Source: Clostridium acidisoli DSM 12555
GTDB lineage: Bacteria; Bacillota; Clostridia; Clostridiales; Clostridiaceae
Direction of reading: 5' to 3'
Assembly: GCF_900176305.1 (NCBI RefSeq)
Contig: NZ_FWXH01000021.1
Location: forward strand, 1 to 42,877
DNA: 42,877 bases
Shown in pieces: positions 8,878 through 17,494 of the stretch; position 1 is the first letter of the stretch; the number at the start of each line of letters is the position of its first letter. A model generated the notes under the pieces. That model had not been told where the DNA came from and did not search any database. It worked only from the letters and a program-made list of their open reading frames with translations. The position numbers were made by a program, and so were the translations under genes.

Positions 8878-11800
8878 ATGGATAGAGATGCTTTACTACA
8901 AATATTTAATGAAAATACAAGCGGTAAAAATCAGAACAAGGGATTAAGAGTTTTTAATAATGATTTAGTTTCTTCAGTTGAAATTGATTCTGAGGATGAT
9001 TTAATAAATATAAATTCAACGGTAATATCTGAAAATCTTTTTAATGAATATACAGCACAAATAGAATTAGATACTTTAAACAAAAGTATTATTTCAACTT
9101 ATTGCAGTTGCAAAGACTTTGAAAGTAATGAATTTAGGAAAGAAAATTATTGTTGTAAACATCTAGTTGCAACATATTATAAAGCATTAGATGAACTTTT
9201 GAAGCACCCTCTCTTAAATAAACCAGAATTACAAAAAACATTTAAGCCTAAAACAGGCATGGACACACTGTCTATTTTGCTTGGTGAGGATGAAGGAAAA
9301 AAAGAGATTAAAATTGAAATTTATATAAATAGAGGGCAATGGGATAATAAACTTTCTTGTGAATTTAAAATAGGACTTAAATCTATGAGTTCAAATAGTT
9401 TATATGTGTTAAAAGATATAAATCAATTTTTGTTTTCAATGTATAACAACACACCAGTTACATATGGTAAAAATTTTATATTAAGTATGAAGGAGGACAA
9501 AATAGGATCTGAGGATAAAAAACTTTTAGACTTTATTCAGATGGTTAAGGGTATTGAAAGTGATTTTGGAAATGGAAATAAAAAAAGAGTAACGTATATA
9601 GATGGAAAATATTTAAAGATACCTGATTACCTAATAAGAGAATTTTTTCTTTGTATAAAAAATCATAGGGTTTATTTAAATGAAGGATTTTTATCTAGAT
9701 TCTGTGAGACGGAAATTGTTGAAAGTGAGCCCAATATAGAATTTGATTTAAAGACTATAAAAAAAGACTATGTGCTTAAAATTAATAATGGAATTCCAGA
9801 GGTTTTAGGCTCAAGAAATAATGTGTTTTTATATGGAACAACTATATATGTTCCGAGTTATGAATATTGTGATAAAATTGAGGCATATCTTAATGTTTTT
9901 AATGAGGCTAGGGTGGTTACATTGCCAGTAGCAAAAGAAGATACAATACTCAGAAAACTTGTACCAGAACTAAATATCTTGTCAAATTATGTTAAACTAT
10001 CAAAAGAAATAAGAGAAAAGATAGTTACAGAAAAATGTGAGTTTAAATTTTATTTTGATAAGGAAGGAAAAGATATAACATTAATTACAAAAGTAAAATA
10101 TGGGTCATATGAATTCAATATATTTCAGGACTGCAATGAAAAAATTATATATAGAGATTCCAAAACGGAAATTGATGTTCTTGGTAAACTTAGAACTTTA
10201 GGCTTTGAGGAAGTCAAAAATAAATTTTATCTTATGTGGGGAGATGATTATGCTTTTAGGTTTTTTAAAAACGAGATTGGAAAACTTCAAAAAATAGGAG
10301 AAGTATTTTATTCTGAAAACTTTAAGGGTATTAAGTCATTGTCGGCGAAGACCATTTCTGCAGATATAAGAAGTGGTAAATACAATTATTTTGAAATGGA
10401 ATTTAAACTAGGTGATATATCTTCAAAAGAAACTACTGAAATATTAAGAGCATTTAGGGATAATGTTAAATATTACAAGCTAAAAAGCGGTGAATATCTT
10501 GACCTAGAGGACATAGAGATTAGAAAGTTCTTAAAGCTTATAGATTCAGTTGCGCCTAAAGTTATAAAGGATAATAAGATAGATATATCTAATAATATGG
10601 GGATTTATCTAGATGAATACATGGAAGAAAACAAAATTAGATATATTAAAGGTAGAAAAGAACTTAAGAAAATAAGAAACAAGCTTAAGGATATAGATAA
10701 GCTTACATTTAAAGAACCTAAAAACATAAATGGAGAACTAAGAGAATATCAAAAGATAGGTTATAATTGGTTTAAAACTCTGGATTACCTTAATTTTGGT
10801 GGAATACTTGGAGATGAAATGGGACTTGGAAAAACCTTTCAGGCCATAACTTTTTTGCTTTCCAGTAAAGGTAGTAAATCATTAATAGTAACACCAACAT
10901 CACTAGTTTACAATTGGGCAAATGAATTTGAAAAGTTTGCACCAAGTATGAATATAGCTACTGTTAATGGTAGTAGAAGCGAAAGAGAATGTATAATTAA
11001 AAATATAGATAAGTACGATGTTATTATAACTACATACAATCTTTTAAAAAGAGATTTAGATATATACTGTAATTTAGAATTTGAATATTGCATTATAGAT
11101 GAAGCCCAATATATAAAAAATTCGCATTCACAAAATGCCACAAGTGTGAAAAGTATAATTGCAAAGCGAAAATTTGCATTATCAGGGACACCTATAGAAA
11201 ACTCAGTCATGGAGCTTTGGTCAATCTTTGACTTTATAATGCCAGGATATTTATATGACGAGAAAACATTTAGTGTTAAATACCATAAAAAAATTAAAGA
11301 AGAACCAGAGGTTATTGAAGATCTCAATAGAAGAGTGAAGCCGTTTATTTTAAGAAGAAAAAAAAGTGAAGTTATTAAAGAACTTCCAGATAAAATTGAG
11401 AAAACTCTTTTTGTTAAACTTGAAGATAAACAAAAAAATGTATATGGAATTTATGCTAAACATGTGTTAGAACTTATAGAAAAGAAGGTTAAGGAGGATG
11501 AATTTAAAAATAGTAAAATTGAAATACTTGCATATATAACGAAATTAAGACAATTGTGTCTAGATCCATCTATAGTTATGGAGGAATATGACGGTAGCAA
11601 TGCAAAGATAGAAGCACTTACGGAAATTCTTAAGCATAGCATATATGAAGGCCATAGAATATTAGTATTTTCACAATTCACTTCAGTTTTAAAAAATATT
11701 GGTGGAAGGATAAGTACAGAAGGTATTCAATATAGCTACCTGGATGGATCAATTCCATCTCAAAAAAGGATGGATATTGTTGACAATTTTAATAATGGCG

Positions 11801-12117
11801 AAAACTCAGTTTTTTTAATAAGCCTAAAGGCTGGCGGTACAGGATTAAATTTAACTTCAGCAGACATTGTAATTCATTTTGATCCCTGGTGGAATCCAGC
11901 AGTAGAGAATCAAGCAACAGATAGAGCACACAGAATAGGTCAAAAAAATGTTGTAGAGGTCATAAAACTTGTTGCTAAAGGTACTATTGAAGAAAAAATA
12001 ATATTACTTCAAGAAGAGAAGAAAAAGTTAATAGATAGTTTACTTGGTGAAGAACTTTCAGGAGAACAAGGTATTTCCGCATTATCAGAAAATGAAATTG
12101 TCAATTTGTTCAGGTAA
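8878..12117 (+). CDS. SWIM zinc-finger SNF2-family helicase/ATPase
   Basis: Large 1079-aa SNF2 (HepA/RapA-like) DNA translocase. The N-terminus carries a SWIM zinc finger (CSCKDF then CCKHLVA, about residues 78-102). A long middle region follows, then the ATPase: motif I GDEMGLGKT with K652, motif II DEAQ at 741-744, motif III LSGTPIEN, motif V KAGGTGLNLTSAD and motif VI QATDRAHRIGQ. This is the standard bacterial SNF2 of Firmicutes, thought to act on DNA or on stalled RNA polymerase; its exact role is not established. No methyltransferase or nuclease partner is next to it, so a phage-defence role is not suggested by context. GGGAGA precedes the ATG. Confidence 0.9.
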   Translation: MDRDALLQIFNENTSGKNQNKGLRVFNNDLVSSVEIDSEDDLININSTVISENLFNEYTAQIELDTLNKSIISTYCSCKDFESNEFRKENYCCKHLVATYYKALDELLKHPLLNKPELQKTFKPKTGMDTLSILLGEDEGKKEIKIEIYINRGQWDNKLSCEFKIGLKSMSSNSLYVLKDINQFLFSMYNNTPVTYGKNFILSMKEDKIGSEDKKLLDFIQMVKGIESDFGNGNKKRVTYIDGKYLKIPDYLIREFFLCIKNHRVYLNEGFLSRFCETEIVESEPNIEFDLKTIKKDYVLKINNGIPEVLGSRNNVFLYGTTIYVPSYEYCDKIEAYLNVFNEARVVTLPVAKEDTILRKLVPELNILSNYVKLSKEIREKIVTEKCEFKFYFDKEGKDITLITKVKYGSYEFNIFQDCNEKIIYRDSKTEIDVLGKLRTLGFEEVKNKFYLMWGDDYAFRFFKNEIGKLQKIGEVFYSENFKGIKSLSAKTISADIRSGKYNYFEMEFKLGDISSKETTEILRAFRDNVKYYKLKSGEYLDLEDIEIRKFLKLIDSVAPKVIKDNKIDISNNMGIYLDEYMEENKIRYIKGRKELKKIRNKLKDIDKLTFKEPKNINGELREYQKIGYNWFKTLDYLNFGGILGDEMGLGKTFQAITFLLSSKGSKSLIVTPTSLVYNWANEFEKFAPSMNIATVNGSRSERECIIKNIDKYDVIITTYNLLKRDLDIYCNLEFEYCIIDEAQYIKNSHSQNATSVKSIIAKRKFALSGTPIENSVMELWSIFDFIMPGYLYDEKTFSVKYHKKIKEEPEVIEDLNRRVKPFILRRKKSEVIKELPDKIEKTLFVKLEDKQKNVYGIYAKHVLELIEKKVKEDEFKNSKIEILAYITKLRQLCLDPSIVMEEYDGSNAKIEALTEILKHSIYEGHRILVFSQFTSVLKNIGGRISTEGIQYSYLDGSIPSQKRMDIVDNFNNGENSVFLISLKAGGTGLNLTSADIVIHFDPWWNPAVENQATDRAHRIGQKNVVEVIKLVAKGTIEEKIILLQEEKKKLIDSLLGEELSGEQGISALSENEIVNLFR

Positions 12118-12144
12118 TGGAGGAATATAAATTTTTAAAAATAC

Positions 12145-12173
12145 TTGATTTATATAACAAATAGGTCTATAAT
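12145..12173 (+). promoter_or_regulatory. Sigma-A promoter of the cold-shock gene
   Basis: TTGATT at 12145-12150, a 17-base spacer, then TATAAT at 12168-12173. Transcription from about 12180 would give a 5' leader of about 140 nt before the cold-shock start codon. Long leaders of this kind act as temperature-sensitive folds in csp mRNAs of other bacteria. Confidence 0.75.
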
Positions 12174-12319
12174 TAAGGTAACTTAAATTAAGAGTAAATA
12201 ATGTAACACAGATATGTTTCAATGGAGTACTAATAAAACTAGTATGTTAATATCGAAATTTTGTTGGTGTATTATTACAAAGAGTTTAAGAAAAATAAAA
12301 TTTCGGAGGTACTTAGTAT

Positions 12320-12517
12320 ATGACTGGTACAGTTAAATGGTTTAATGGACAAAAAGGATTTGGATTTATTACAGGAGAAGATGGAAATGACGTTTTCGCT
12401 CATTTTTCTAAAATAAATTCAGATGGTTACAAATCACTTGAAGAAGGTCAAAAAGTTTCTTATGACGTAGCTGAAGGCCCTAAAGGACCACAAGCTGAAA
12501 ACATCACTGTTCTTTAA
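12320..12517 (+). CDS. csp: Cold-shock protein (CspA family)
   Basis: A 65-aa single-domain RNA/DNA chaperone with an OB fold. Both nucleic-acid motifs are intact: RNP1 KGFGFI (residues about 12-17) and RNP2 DVFAHF (about 25-30). The N-terminal TGTVKWFN and the C-terminal GPQAENI are family hallmarks. A CGGAGG site precedes the ATG. It has its own promoter, a long leader and a strong terminator, so it is monocistronic. Confidence 0.97.
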   Translation: MTGTVKWFNGQKGFGFITGEDGNDVFAHFSKINSDGYKSLEEGQKVSYDVAEGPKGPQAENITVL

Positions 12518-12532
12518 TTAGCGAATGTTTTA

Positions 12533-12566
12533 CCCGATAAAGAGGTTTCTCTTTATCGGGTTTTTT
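12533..12566 (+). terminator. Terminator of the cold-shock gene
   Basis: A perfect 12-bp stem, CCCGATAAAGAG (12533-12544) with CTCTTTATCGGG (12549-12560), loop GTTT, followed by TTTTTT. Confidence 0.95.
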
Positions 12567-12584
12567 ATTTTTAATATATATAAT

Positions 12585-12620
12585 ACTCCTATACTTATCG
12601 ATAGTGAAAAGTATAGGAGT
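12585..12620 (-). terminator. Hairpin at 3' end of the ferric-reductase operon
   Basis: A perfect 12-bp inverted repeat, ACTCCTATACTT (12585-12596) with AAGTATAGGAGT (12609-12620), lies just past the stop of the minus-strand operon. It lacks an immediate T run on that strand, so it may be a weak terminator or an mRNA 3'-end stabiliser. Confidence 0.55.
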
Positions 12621-12627
12621 ATGAATT

Positions 12628-13896
12628 TTACTTAAACTGAAAGTGTTCGTAGTGAAAGTCAACAATATTAAGATTACTATCCTTGAATTGCTTTCTTAAG
12701 TTTTCTCTCATAGGTTTTGGACCACAGAAGTAAACATCAATTGGGTCTTTAGTTTGTACATATTTAGCTATTTCATTTACAGATAAAAAGCCTTTTTCTT
12801 TAGAATTAAATAGATGCAATCTTAAATTCTTATTTTGAGTTAAAGACTTAAGTTCATCTGTGTAAGCACCTTCTTCCTCATTATTATAAGCGTAGAAGAA
12901 GTCAATAGAAAAATCATCAGAAGTACCTGCTTCAGTAAAACTTCTAAAAGGGGTTACACCAATACCACCAGCTATCCAAATTTGATTTTTGCTTCCGGTT
13001 TTATAGTTAAACATACCATGAGGACCAGAAACTACAAACTCACCACCAATTTTAAGTGAACTAAATAAAGATTGTGTATGATCTCCTAAGGATTTTATTG
13101 TAAATTGAATTTCACCATTTCTAGGAGCCTCACTTATAGTAAAGGGATGAGATGGAAATTTGTTATTGTCACCAGGCACTTTTATAAAGGCAAACTGTCC
13201 TGGCTTAAAATTCATGGATTTATCTAATGCAGTGCCTGTAATCTCTAAAGTGCCATTTGCGACAGTTTCCAAGTTTGAAATCTTATAATGATACTTAAAT
13301 GATATTTTCTCATAAAAAAATACACTGTATATAACAGACAGAAGACCTATGAGATTTATAACATTCATCCATATACTATAAGGTGTTAATCCAAGAACAA
13401 CATAGTTTGCACTTCCATAATAGTGATAAATGCCAAAGGCATAAGGGATAAACATAAATTTGTGAATTACCTTCCATCTCTCATAATTTAATTTTTTTGC
13501 TACAAGAGCAATAAATATAAGTAAAATGAACAAATACATACTGAAACTTCCATACATTGCATAAGGGTCTCTAGGAATTCTAGTTCTTGATAGAATTTCA
13601 CTTCTCTTTCCAATACCTATTGTTATATCATGAACAATAACAAGAGCCAGAACTGAAATACTCAAGTATTTATGGTAGATATATGATTTATCTAAACCAT
13701 CAAACAAAGAATCCAAAGCAGTATGTCTGGTTGAAATAAAATTTACAAATGCTAGTGAAATTAGAGCAAAAGAAGCTATAAGTTGTGAATATTGCGTTAT
13801 TTTTGGAATGTTCCTTGTTGGGCTAGCTAACAGCCAGAATAATAGGGTTATTATAAAACTTAATATAATAAGTAATAGTCCTAATTTTTTTTTCAT
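12628..13896 (-). CDS. Ferric reductase-like transmembrane oxidoreductase (heme, FAD, NAD(P)H)
   Basis: Membrane electron-transfer protein related to ferric reductases and NADPH oxidases, 422 aa. About six helices occupy residues 1-195. Likely bis-heme ligands are H75/H89 and H145/H158, with family-like 13-14 residue spacing. The C-terminal half is a ferredoxin-reductase module: FAD site HPFTIS, the glycine motif GGIGVTPF and the nucleotide-binding YFCGPKPM near the end. It probably moves electrons from cytosolic NAD(P)H across the membrane; the acceptor is unknown. Its start overlaps the stop of the upstream CDP-alcohol phosphatidyltransferase by 4 bases (ATGA), so the two are translationally coupled. 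An ApbE/FMN substrate domain is absent. Confidence 0.85.
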   Translation of the reverse strand: MKKKLGLLLIILSFIITLLFWLLASPTRNIPKITQYSQLIASFALISLAFVNFISTRHTALDSLFDGLDKSYIYHKYLSISVLALVIVHDITIGIGKRSEILSRTRIPRDPYAMYGSFSMYLFILLIFIALVAKKLNYERWKVIHKFMFIPYAFGIYHYYGSANYVVLGLTPYSIWMNVINLIGLLSVIYSVFFYEKISFKYHYKISNLETVANGTLEITGTALDKSMNFKPGQFAFIKVPGDNNKFPSHPFTISEAPRNGEIQFTIKSLGDHTQSLFSSLKIGGEFVVSGPHGMFNYKTGSKNQIWIAGGIGVTPFRSFTEAGTSDDFSIDFFYAYNNEEEGAYTDELKSLTQNKNLRLHLFNSKEKGFLSVNEIAKYVQTKDPIDVYFCGPKPMRENLRKQFKDSNLNIVDFHYEHFQFK

Positions 13897-14483
13897 AATA
13901 AGTAACCTCCTTTTATTTTTGTCATAATAAGACAGCTTTTTATTCTTAAAATAGAAGAGTAAATTCCAGCCGACATTATGATGTAAAGAACAATATTTAA
14001 TATATGACCTTGGCTATATGGAAATAAAATTTTATCAAAACAAGCTATAAAAGGTACAAAGAAAAAACTTGCGGACACTAATCTTCCAACTTTATCAAAA
14101 ACAAAGGGGTGTTTCAAAGATTTATTGTTACGAGTTGCAAAATTTGATGTTATAGAAAACTCTGTAAATTTTAATATTATGAAAACTAAAAACCACATAG
14201 GTAGTACACCTACAAATATTAACGATATGTATGAGCTAACTAGAAAAAATAAATCAGCGAACACGTCAAGTTGAGCACCTGTTTTTGAAATAAAACCTGT
14301 TTTCCTTGCGATTTTTCCATCAAATATATCCGAAGTACATATTAGTAAATATAGTACAGTTAAACTAATAAATTTGTTTTCGCCATATAAAAAACATTCT
14401 AAAATGCAATATGAAAATATAATAGATATAAGAAATCTAGATATTGTAATACTATTAGGTATAAATTTAATAATCTTAGTCAT
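13893..14483 (-). CDS. CDP-alcohol phosphatidyltransferase
   Basis: Integral membrane enzyme (196 aa) that swaps CMP on a CDP-linked lipid or alcohol for another alcohol; here the product cannot be named (PgsA-, PssA- or cardiolipin synthase-like are all possible). The full catalytic signature D-x2-D-G-x2-A-R-x8-G-x3-D-x3-D is present around residues 51-76 (it begins DIFDGKIAR). Five to six hydrophobic segments fit the family. It is the first gene of a two-gene operon with a ferric-reductase-like protein. GGGGGC upstream is the ribosome site. PgsA proper is normally elsewhere in clostridia beside recA/cinA genes, which suggests this is an accessory paralogue. Confidence 0.85.
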   Translation of the reverse strand: MTKIIKFIPNSITISRFLISIIFSYCILECFLYGENKFISLTVLYLLICTSDIFDGKIARKTGFISKTGAQLDVFADLFFLVSSYISLIFVGVLPMWFLVFIILKFTEFSITSNFATRNNKSLKHPFVFDKVGRLVSASFFFVPFIACFDKILFPYSQGHILNIVLYIIMSAGIYSSILRIKSCLIMTKIKGGYLL

Positions 14484-14621
14484 AATATTGCCCCCTAATG
14501 AAAATGTTTGATTAATCTATAATAATAATATAATGATGTAAGCTGAATTTAAGCTGAAAGGTTCCTTAGAATTAACTGAGAAAAGAGTAAACAAATTGTA
14601 AAATTATAAATGCAGTAGTAC

Positions 14622-14650
14622 TTGTTGATTTTTATAAAACAGTATATGAT
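14622..14650 (+). promoter_or_regulatory. Promoter of the three-gene operon 14686-17423
   Basis: TTGTTG at 14622-14627, 17 bases, TATGAT at 14645-14650; transcript start would be about 14657, some 30 bases before the GTG start. Confidence 0.6.
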
Positions 14651-14685
14651 TTAATAGAACATACATTTAGAAGGAGGTGTTAAAT

Positions 14686-15162
14686 GTGGAGAATACTTCT
14701 GATTTTCTTAATAACCTATGTTTGTATTGTGTGTCTAACTATGAAGTTATGAATAGTGCAAGAATTATGTCTAGCTTTATATACCAATGTGGAAGATTAT
14801 TGAACTTAGATATTATGGCTGTAGAAGGAATTTTGTACGTTGAAATCAATGGCTATAAAAGGCAGTATGCGCATTGCTTTAACACTTATAAATCTAATAT
14901 AATTGATGCTTCAATATATCAGTACGCGTTAATATATAAAAATGTGGAGAATAAATTTCCACTCTACATATCAGAAAAATTGCCAATTCACATTGAATAC
15001 AAAATAAGTGATGAAATAAAATACATGAACCAAGTTAAATTTAGCAAACATTTATTAAATAAAGTTATTAATGAAGCTAAGGCGGCTACAAATCTTAAAA
15101 AAGAAAGATTTTCATTAATGGAAGATAATAAAAAAGAGAATTTATTTCAATTGATTAGGTGA
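14686..15162 (+). CDS. Uncharacterised protein, possible transglutaminase/papain-like fold
   Basis: No family recognised with confidence. I place the start at GTG 14686, because the perfect AAGGAGG (14671-14677) is 8 bases upstream; an in-frame GTG at 14677 lies inside that ribosome site. The 158-aa protein has C35 at the start of a helix-like stretch (QCGRLLNL), then a strand-like EGILYVEI, then AH63CFN and IID74AS. This Cys-His-Asp order and the H-[CW]-x-N ... IIDxS pattern resemble transglutaminase-like and related cysteine-peptidase folds, but overall similarity is weak. The C-terminal 40 residues are charged and helical. It is the first gene of an operon with an amidohydrolase and a TPR protein. 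Confidence 0.55.
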   Translation: MENTSDFLNNLCLYCVSNYEVMNSARIMSSFIYQCGRLLNLDIMAVEGILYVEINGYKRQYAHCFNTYKSNIIDASIYQYALIYKNVENKFPLYISEKLPIHIEYKISDEIKYMNQVKFSKHLLNKVINEAKAATNLKKERFSLMEDNKKENLFQLIR

Positions 15163-15193
15163 TTTGAAATAATGAAAAGGAAGTGAAAGCTTA

Positions 15194-16360
15194 ATGATAT
15201 TGATTAAAAACGGTAAAATAATTACAATGGAAGGAAAAAATTATGAAAGAGGAAGTATATTAATTAAAGCTGGTAAGATTATAGATGTAAAAGAAGAAAT
15301 ACCTGTTCCAGAGGGAGCAGAGGTTATAGATGCAAATGGAATGATAGTTATGCCTGGAATAATTGATGCTCACTGCCACTTAGGACTTATTGAAGATTCT
15401 ATTGGTTTTGAGGGCACTGATGTAAATGAAACAGTGGAACCTATAACACCACAGCTTAGAGCAATTGATGGAATCAATCCTTTTGATGTAAACTTTAAAG
15501 AAGCTTATGAAGCTGGAGTTACAACAGTAATGACAGGTCCAGGTAGTGCTAATGTTATTGGAGGGCAATTTGCGGTTATAAAAACTTACGGAAAAAGAAT
15601 TGATGATATGATTTTAAAGTCACCAGCAGCAATAAAGGTTGCTTTTGGTGAAAATCCTAAGAGGGTATATAATTCTAAAGGGAAAAGTCCTAAAACTAGG
15701 ATGGCAACAGCTGCTCTTTTAAGAGAAACTCTTACAAAAGCAAAGACTTATCTGGAGAAAAAGGAAAGAGCACAAGGAAGCCTAGATAAGATTCCAGATA
15801 CGGATTTAAAATTAGAAGCTTTAATTCCAGTTTTAAAAAAGCAAATACCTCTTAAAGCTCATGTACATAGGGCAGATGATGTGTTTACAGCTATTAGAAT
15901 TGCTAAAGAATTTGACGTTAATATAACACTGGATCATGTGACAGAAGGTCATCTTATAGTAGAAGAATTAAAAGAAGAAAATATTCCACTTATAGTAGGA
16001 CCAAGTTTTGGTTCAAGAAGTAAAATAGAATTAAAAGAAAAAAGTTTTAAAACAGTAGGTGCCTTATCTAATGCGGGTATAAAACTTGCAATTATGACAG
16101 ATCATCCAGTAATACCACTTAAGCATATTACTATGTGTGCTGCATATGCTGTAAAGTATGGTATGAAAAAAGAAGAGGCATTAAAGGCAATTACTATAAA
16201 CGCTGCAGAGATAATTGGTGTTTCAGATAGAGTCGGAAGTATTAAGGCTAATAAAGATGCAGATATAGTTATATTTAATGGGGATCCGTTAAACCTTATG
16301 ACTGAAGTAAAATGTGTTTTAATTGATGGAAGGATAGTTTATAAAAGTGAAAAAAAATAA
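15194..16360 (+). CDS. Amidohydrolase, imidazolonepropionase-like subgroup
   Basis: Metal-dependent hydrolase of the TIM-barrel amidohydrolase superfamily, 388 aa, cytoplasmic. The first metal motif is GIIDAHCHLGL (about residues 56-66), where HCH replaces the more usual HTH. Later metal histidines are in KAHVHRADD (about 223) and LDHVTEGH (about 246), and the catalytic Asp is in MTDHP (about 302). The C-terminal DADIVIFNGDPL is a superfamily hallmark. Substrate unknown. AAAGGAAG precedes the ATG. The 3' end overlaps the next gene by 14 bases, so the operon is tight. Confidence 0.85.
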   Translation: MILIKNGKIITMEGKNYERGSILIKAGKIIDVKEEIPVPEGAEVIDANGMIVMPGIIDAHCHLGLIEDSIGFEGTDVNETVEPITPQLRAIDGINPFDVNFKEAYEAGVTTVMTGPGSANVIGGQFAVIKTYGKRIDDMILKSPAAIKVAFGENPKRVYNSKGKSPKTRMATAALLRETLTKAKTYLEKKERAQGSLDKIPDTDLKLEALIPVLKKQIPLKAHVHRADDVFTAIRIAKEFDVNITLDHVTEGHLIVEELKEENIPLIVGPSFGSRSKIELKEKSFKTVGALSNAGIKLAIMTDHPVIPLKHITMCAAYAVKYGMKKEEALKAITINAAEIIGVSDRVGSIKANKDADIVIFNGDPLNLMTEVKCVLIDGRIVYKSEKK

Positions 16361-17423
16361 AGTGGATTTATACAAAAAAATAGAAGAAGTATATACAAAA
16401 ACAAAATATAAAAAAGCATTGGAATATTGTAATAGTGCAATTGAAAGCTATAGTGATTATGGTGATTTTAATTACATAAAAGGCTTAATATTGATGGGAC
16501 TTGAACAATATGAGAATTCTGTAAAGCAGTTTGATTTGGCAATCTTAAAGGGAGCTAATAAAGAAAAATGCATGTACAATAAGGCTTATTGCTATGATAT
16601 TTTAGAAATGTATGAAAAAGCAATACGTTTTTATCTTGTTGTTTTAAATATTAATTCTAAAAATTTAGAGACTATGGAGAATTTGACATCTATTATGCAT
16701 GAGCAGGGAAAATATGAAGAAGAATTAGAGTTTTTAAAGAAAATGCAAAAATTACAGCCGGAAAATATTGAGTATATGTATTATCTGGCAGATACACTTA
16801 TTGAAATTGGAGATAATAATGATGCTAGAGTTTATTTAGATAAGATAATAGAAAAAAACGAAATGTATATGTATGCTTATTTAAAGAGAGGTATAATATT
16901 TCAAAATGAAGGTAAGTATGATGAGGCTTTAAAATATTTTAACAAAGCAATAGAACTGGATGATGAGTGTTTAGATTCGTACGTATATAAAGGTCAGGTA
17001 CTTATAGAAAAAGAAAAATACAAAGAGGCTTTAGAGTGTTTTGAAATTGCTAGCAGCATTGATAATGAAGATCCGTTTCCAGAGTATAATAAGGGAATAT
17101 TGCTTGAGATTGAAGAAAAATATGAAGAAGCTGAAAAATGCTTTGAGAATACAATAAAATTAACAGATGATTTAGAGCTAGTATATTTTCATTTAGCCTT
17201 TGTTTTAGATGAGCAGAATAAATATGAAGATGCAATAAAATTTTATAATAAAGCAATAGAAGTTAATGGAGAAGATTTTGTTTCTTATAATAATAAAGGA
17301 TATATATATTATAAAATGGGAATTTACACTACCGCGCTTAAAAACTTCAAAAAAGCACTAGATATAAATCCAAAATATAAATTAGCTATGGATAATATGA
17401 AGGAAACGCTAAGTAAGCTATAA
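16347..17423 (+). CDS. Tetratricopeptide repeat protein
   Basis: A 358-aa protein made almost wholly of TPR units (about nine to ten), recognisable by repeated YxxALxxxxxAIxxxxxx patterns such as YDEALKYFNKAIELD (about residues 191-205) and YEDAIKFYNKAIEVN (about 292-306). It has no signal peptide, membrane helix or extra domain, so it probably works as a protein-binding scaffold. The GTG start overlaps the amidohydrolase; GGAAGGA upstream supports it. Being last in the operon, it might assemble the two upstream proteins, which is inference only. Confidence 0.85.
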   Translation: MKKNKVDLYKKIEEVYTKTKYKKALEYCNSAIESYSDYGDFNYIKGLILMGLEQYENSVKQFDLAILKGANKEKCMYNKAYCYDILEMYEKAIRFYLVVLNINSKNLETMENLTSIMHEQGKYEEELEFLKKMQKLQPENIEYMYYLADTLIEIGDNNDARVYLDKIIEKNEMYMYAYLKRGIIFQNEGKYDEALKYFNKAIELDDECLDSYVYKGQVLIEKEKYKEALECFEIASSIDNEDPFPEYNKGILLEIEEKYEEAEKCFENTIKLTDDLELVYFHLAFVLDEQNKYEDAIKFYNKAIEVNGEDFVSYNNKGYIYYKMGIYTTALKNFKKALDINPKYKLAMDNMKETLSKL

Positions 17424-17460
17424 AATTAATGTTCAGTATTTGAAGGCATGGACTTAACAA

Positions 17461-17493
17461 AAAAATTGAGGCATAAATACCTCAATTTTTTTT
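17461..17493. terminator. Bidirectional terminator between convergent operons
   Basis: Stem AAAAATTGAGG (17461-17471) with CCTCAATTTTT (17480-17490); T runs follow on both strands. It serves the TPR operon (plus) and the TIR-like gene (minus). Confidence 0.9.
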
Positions 17494-17494
17494 G

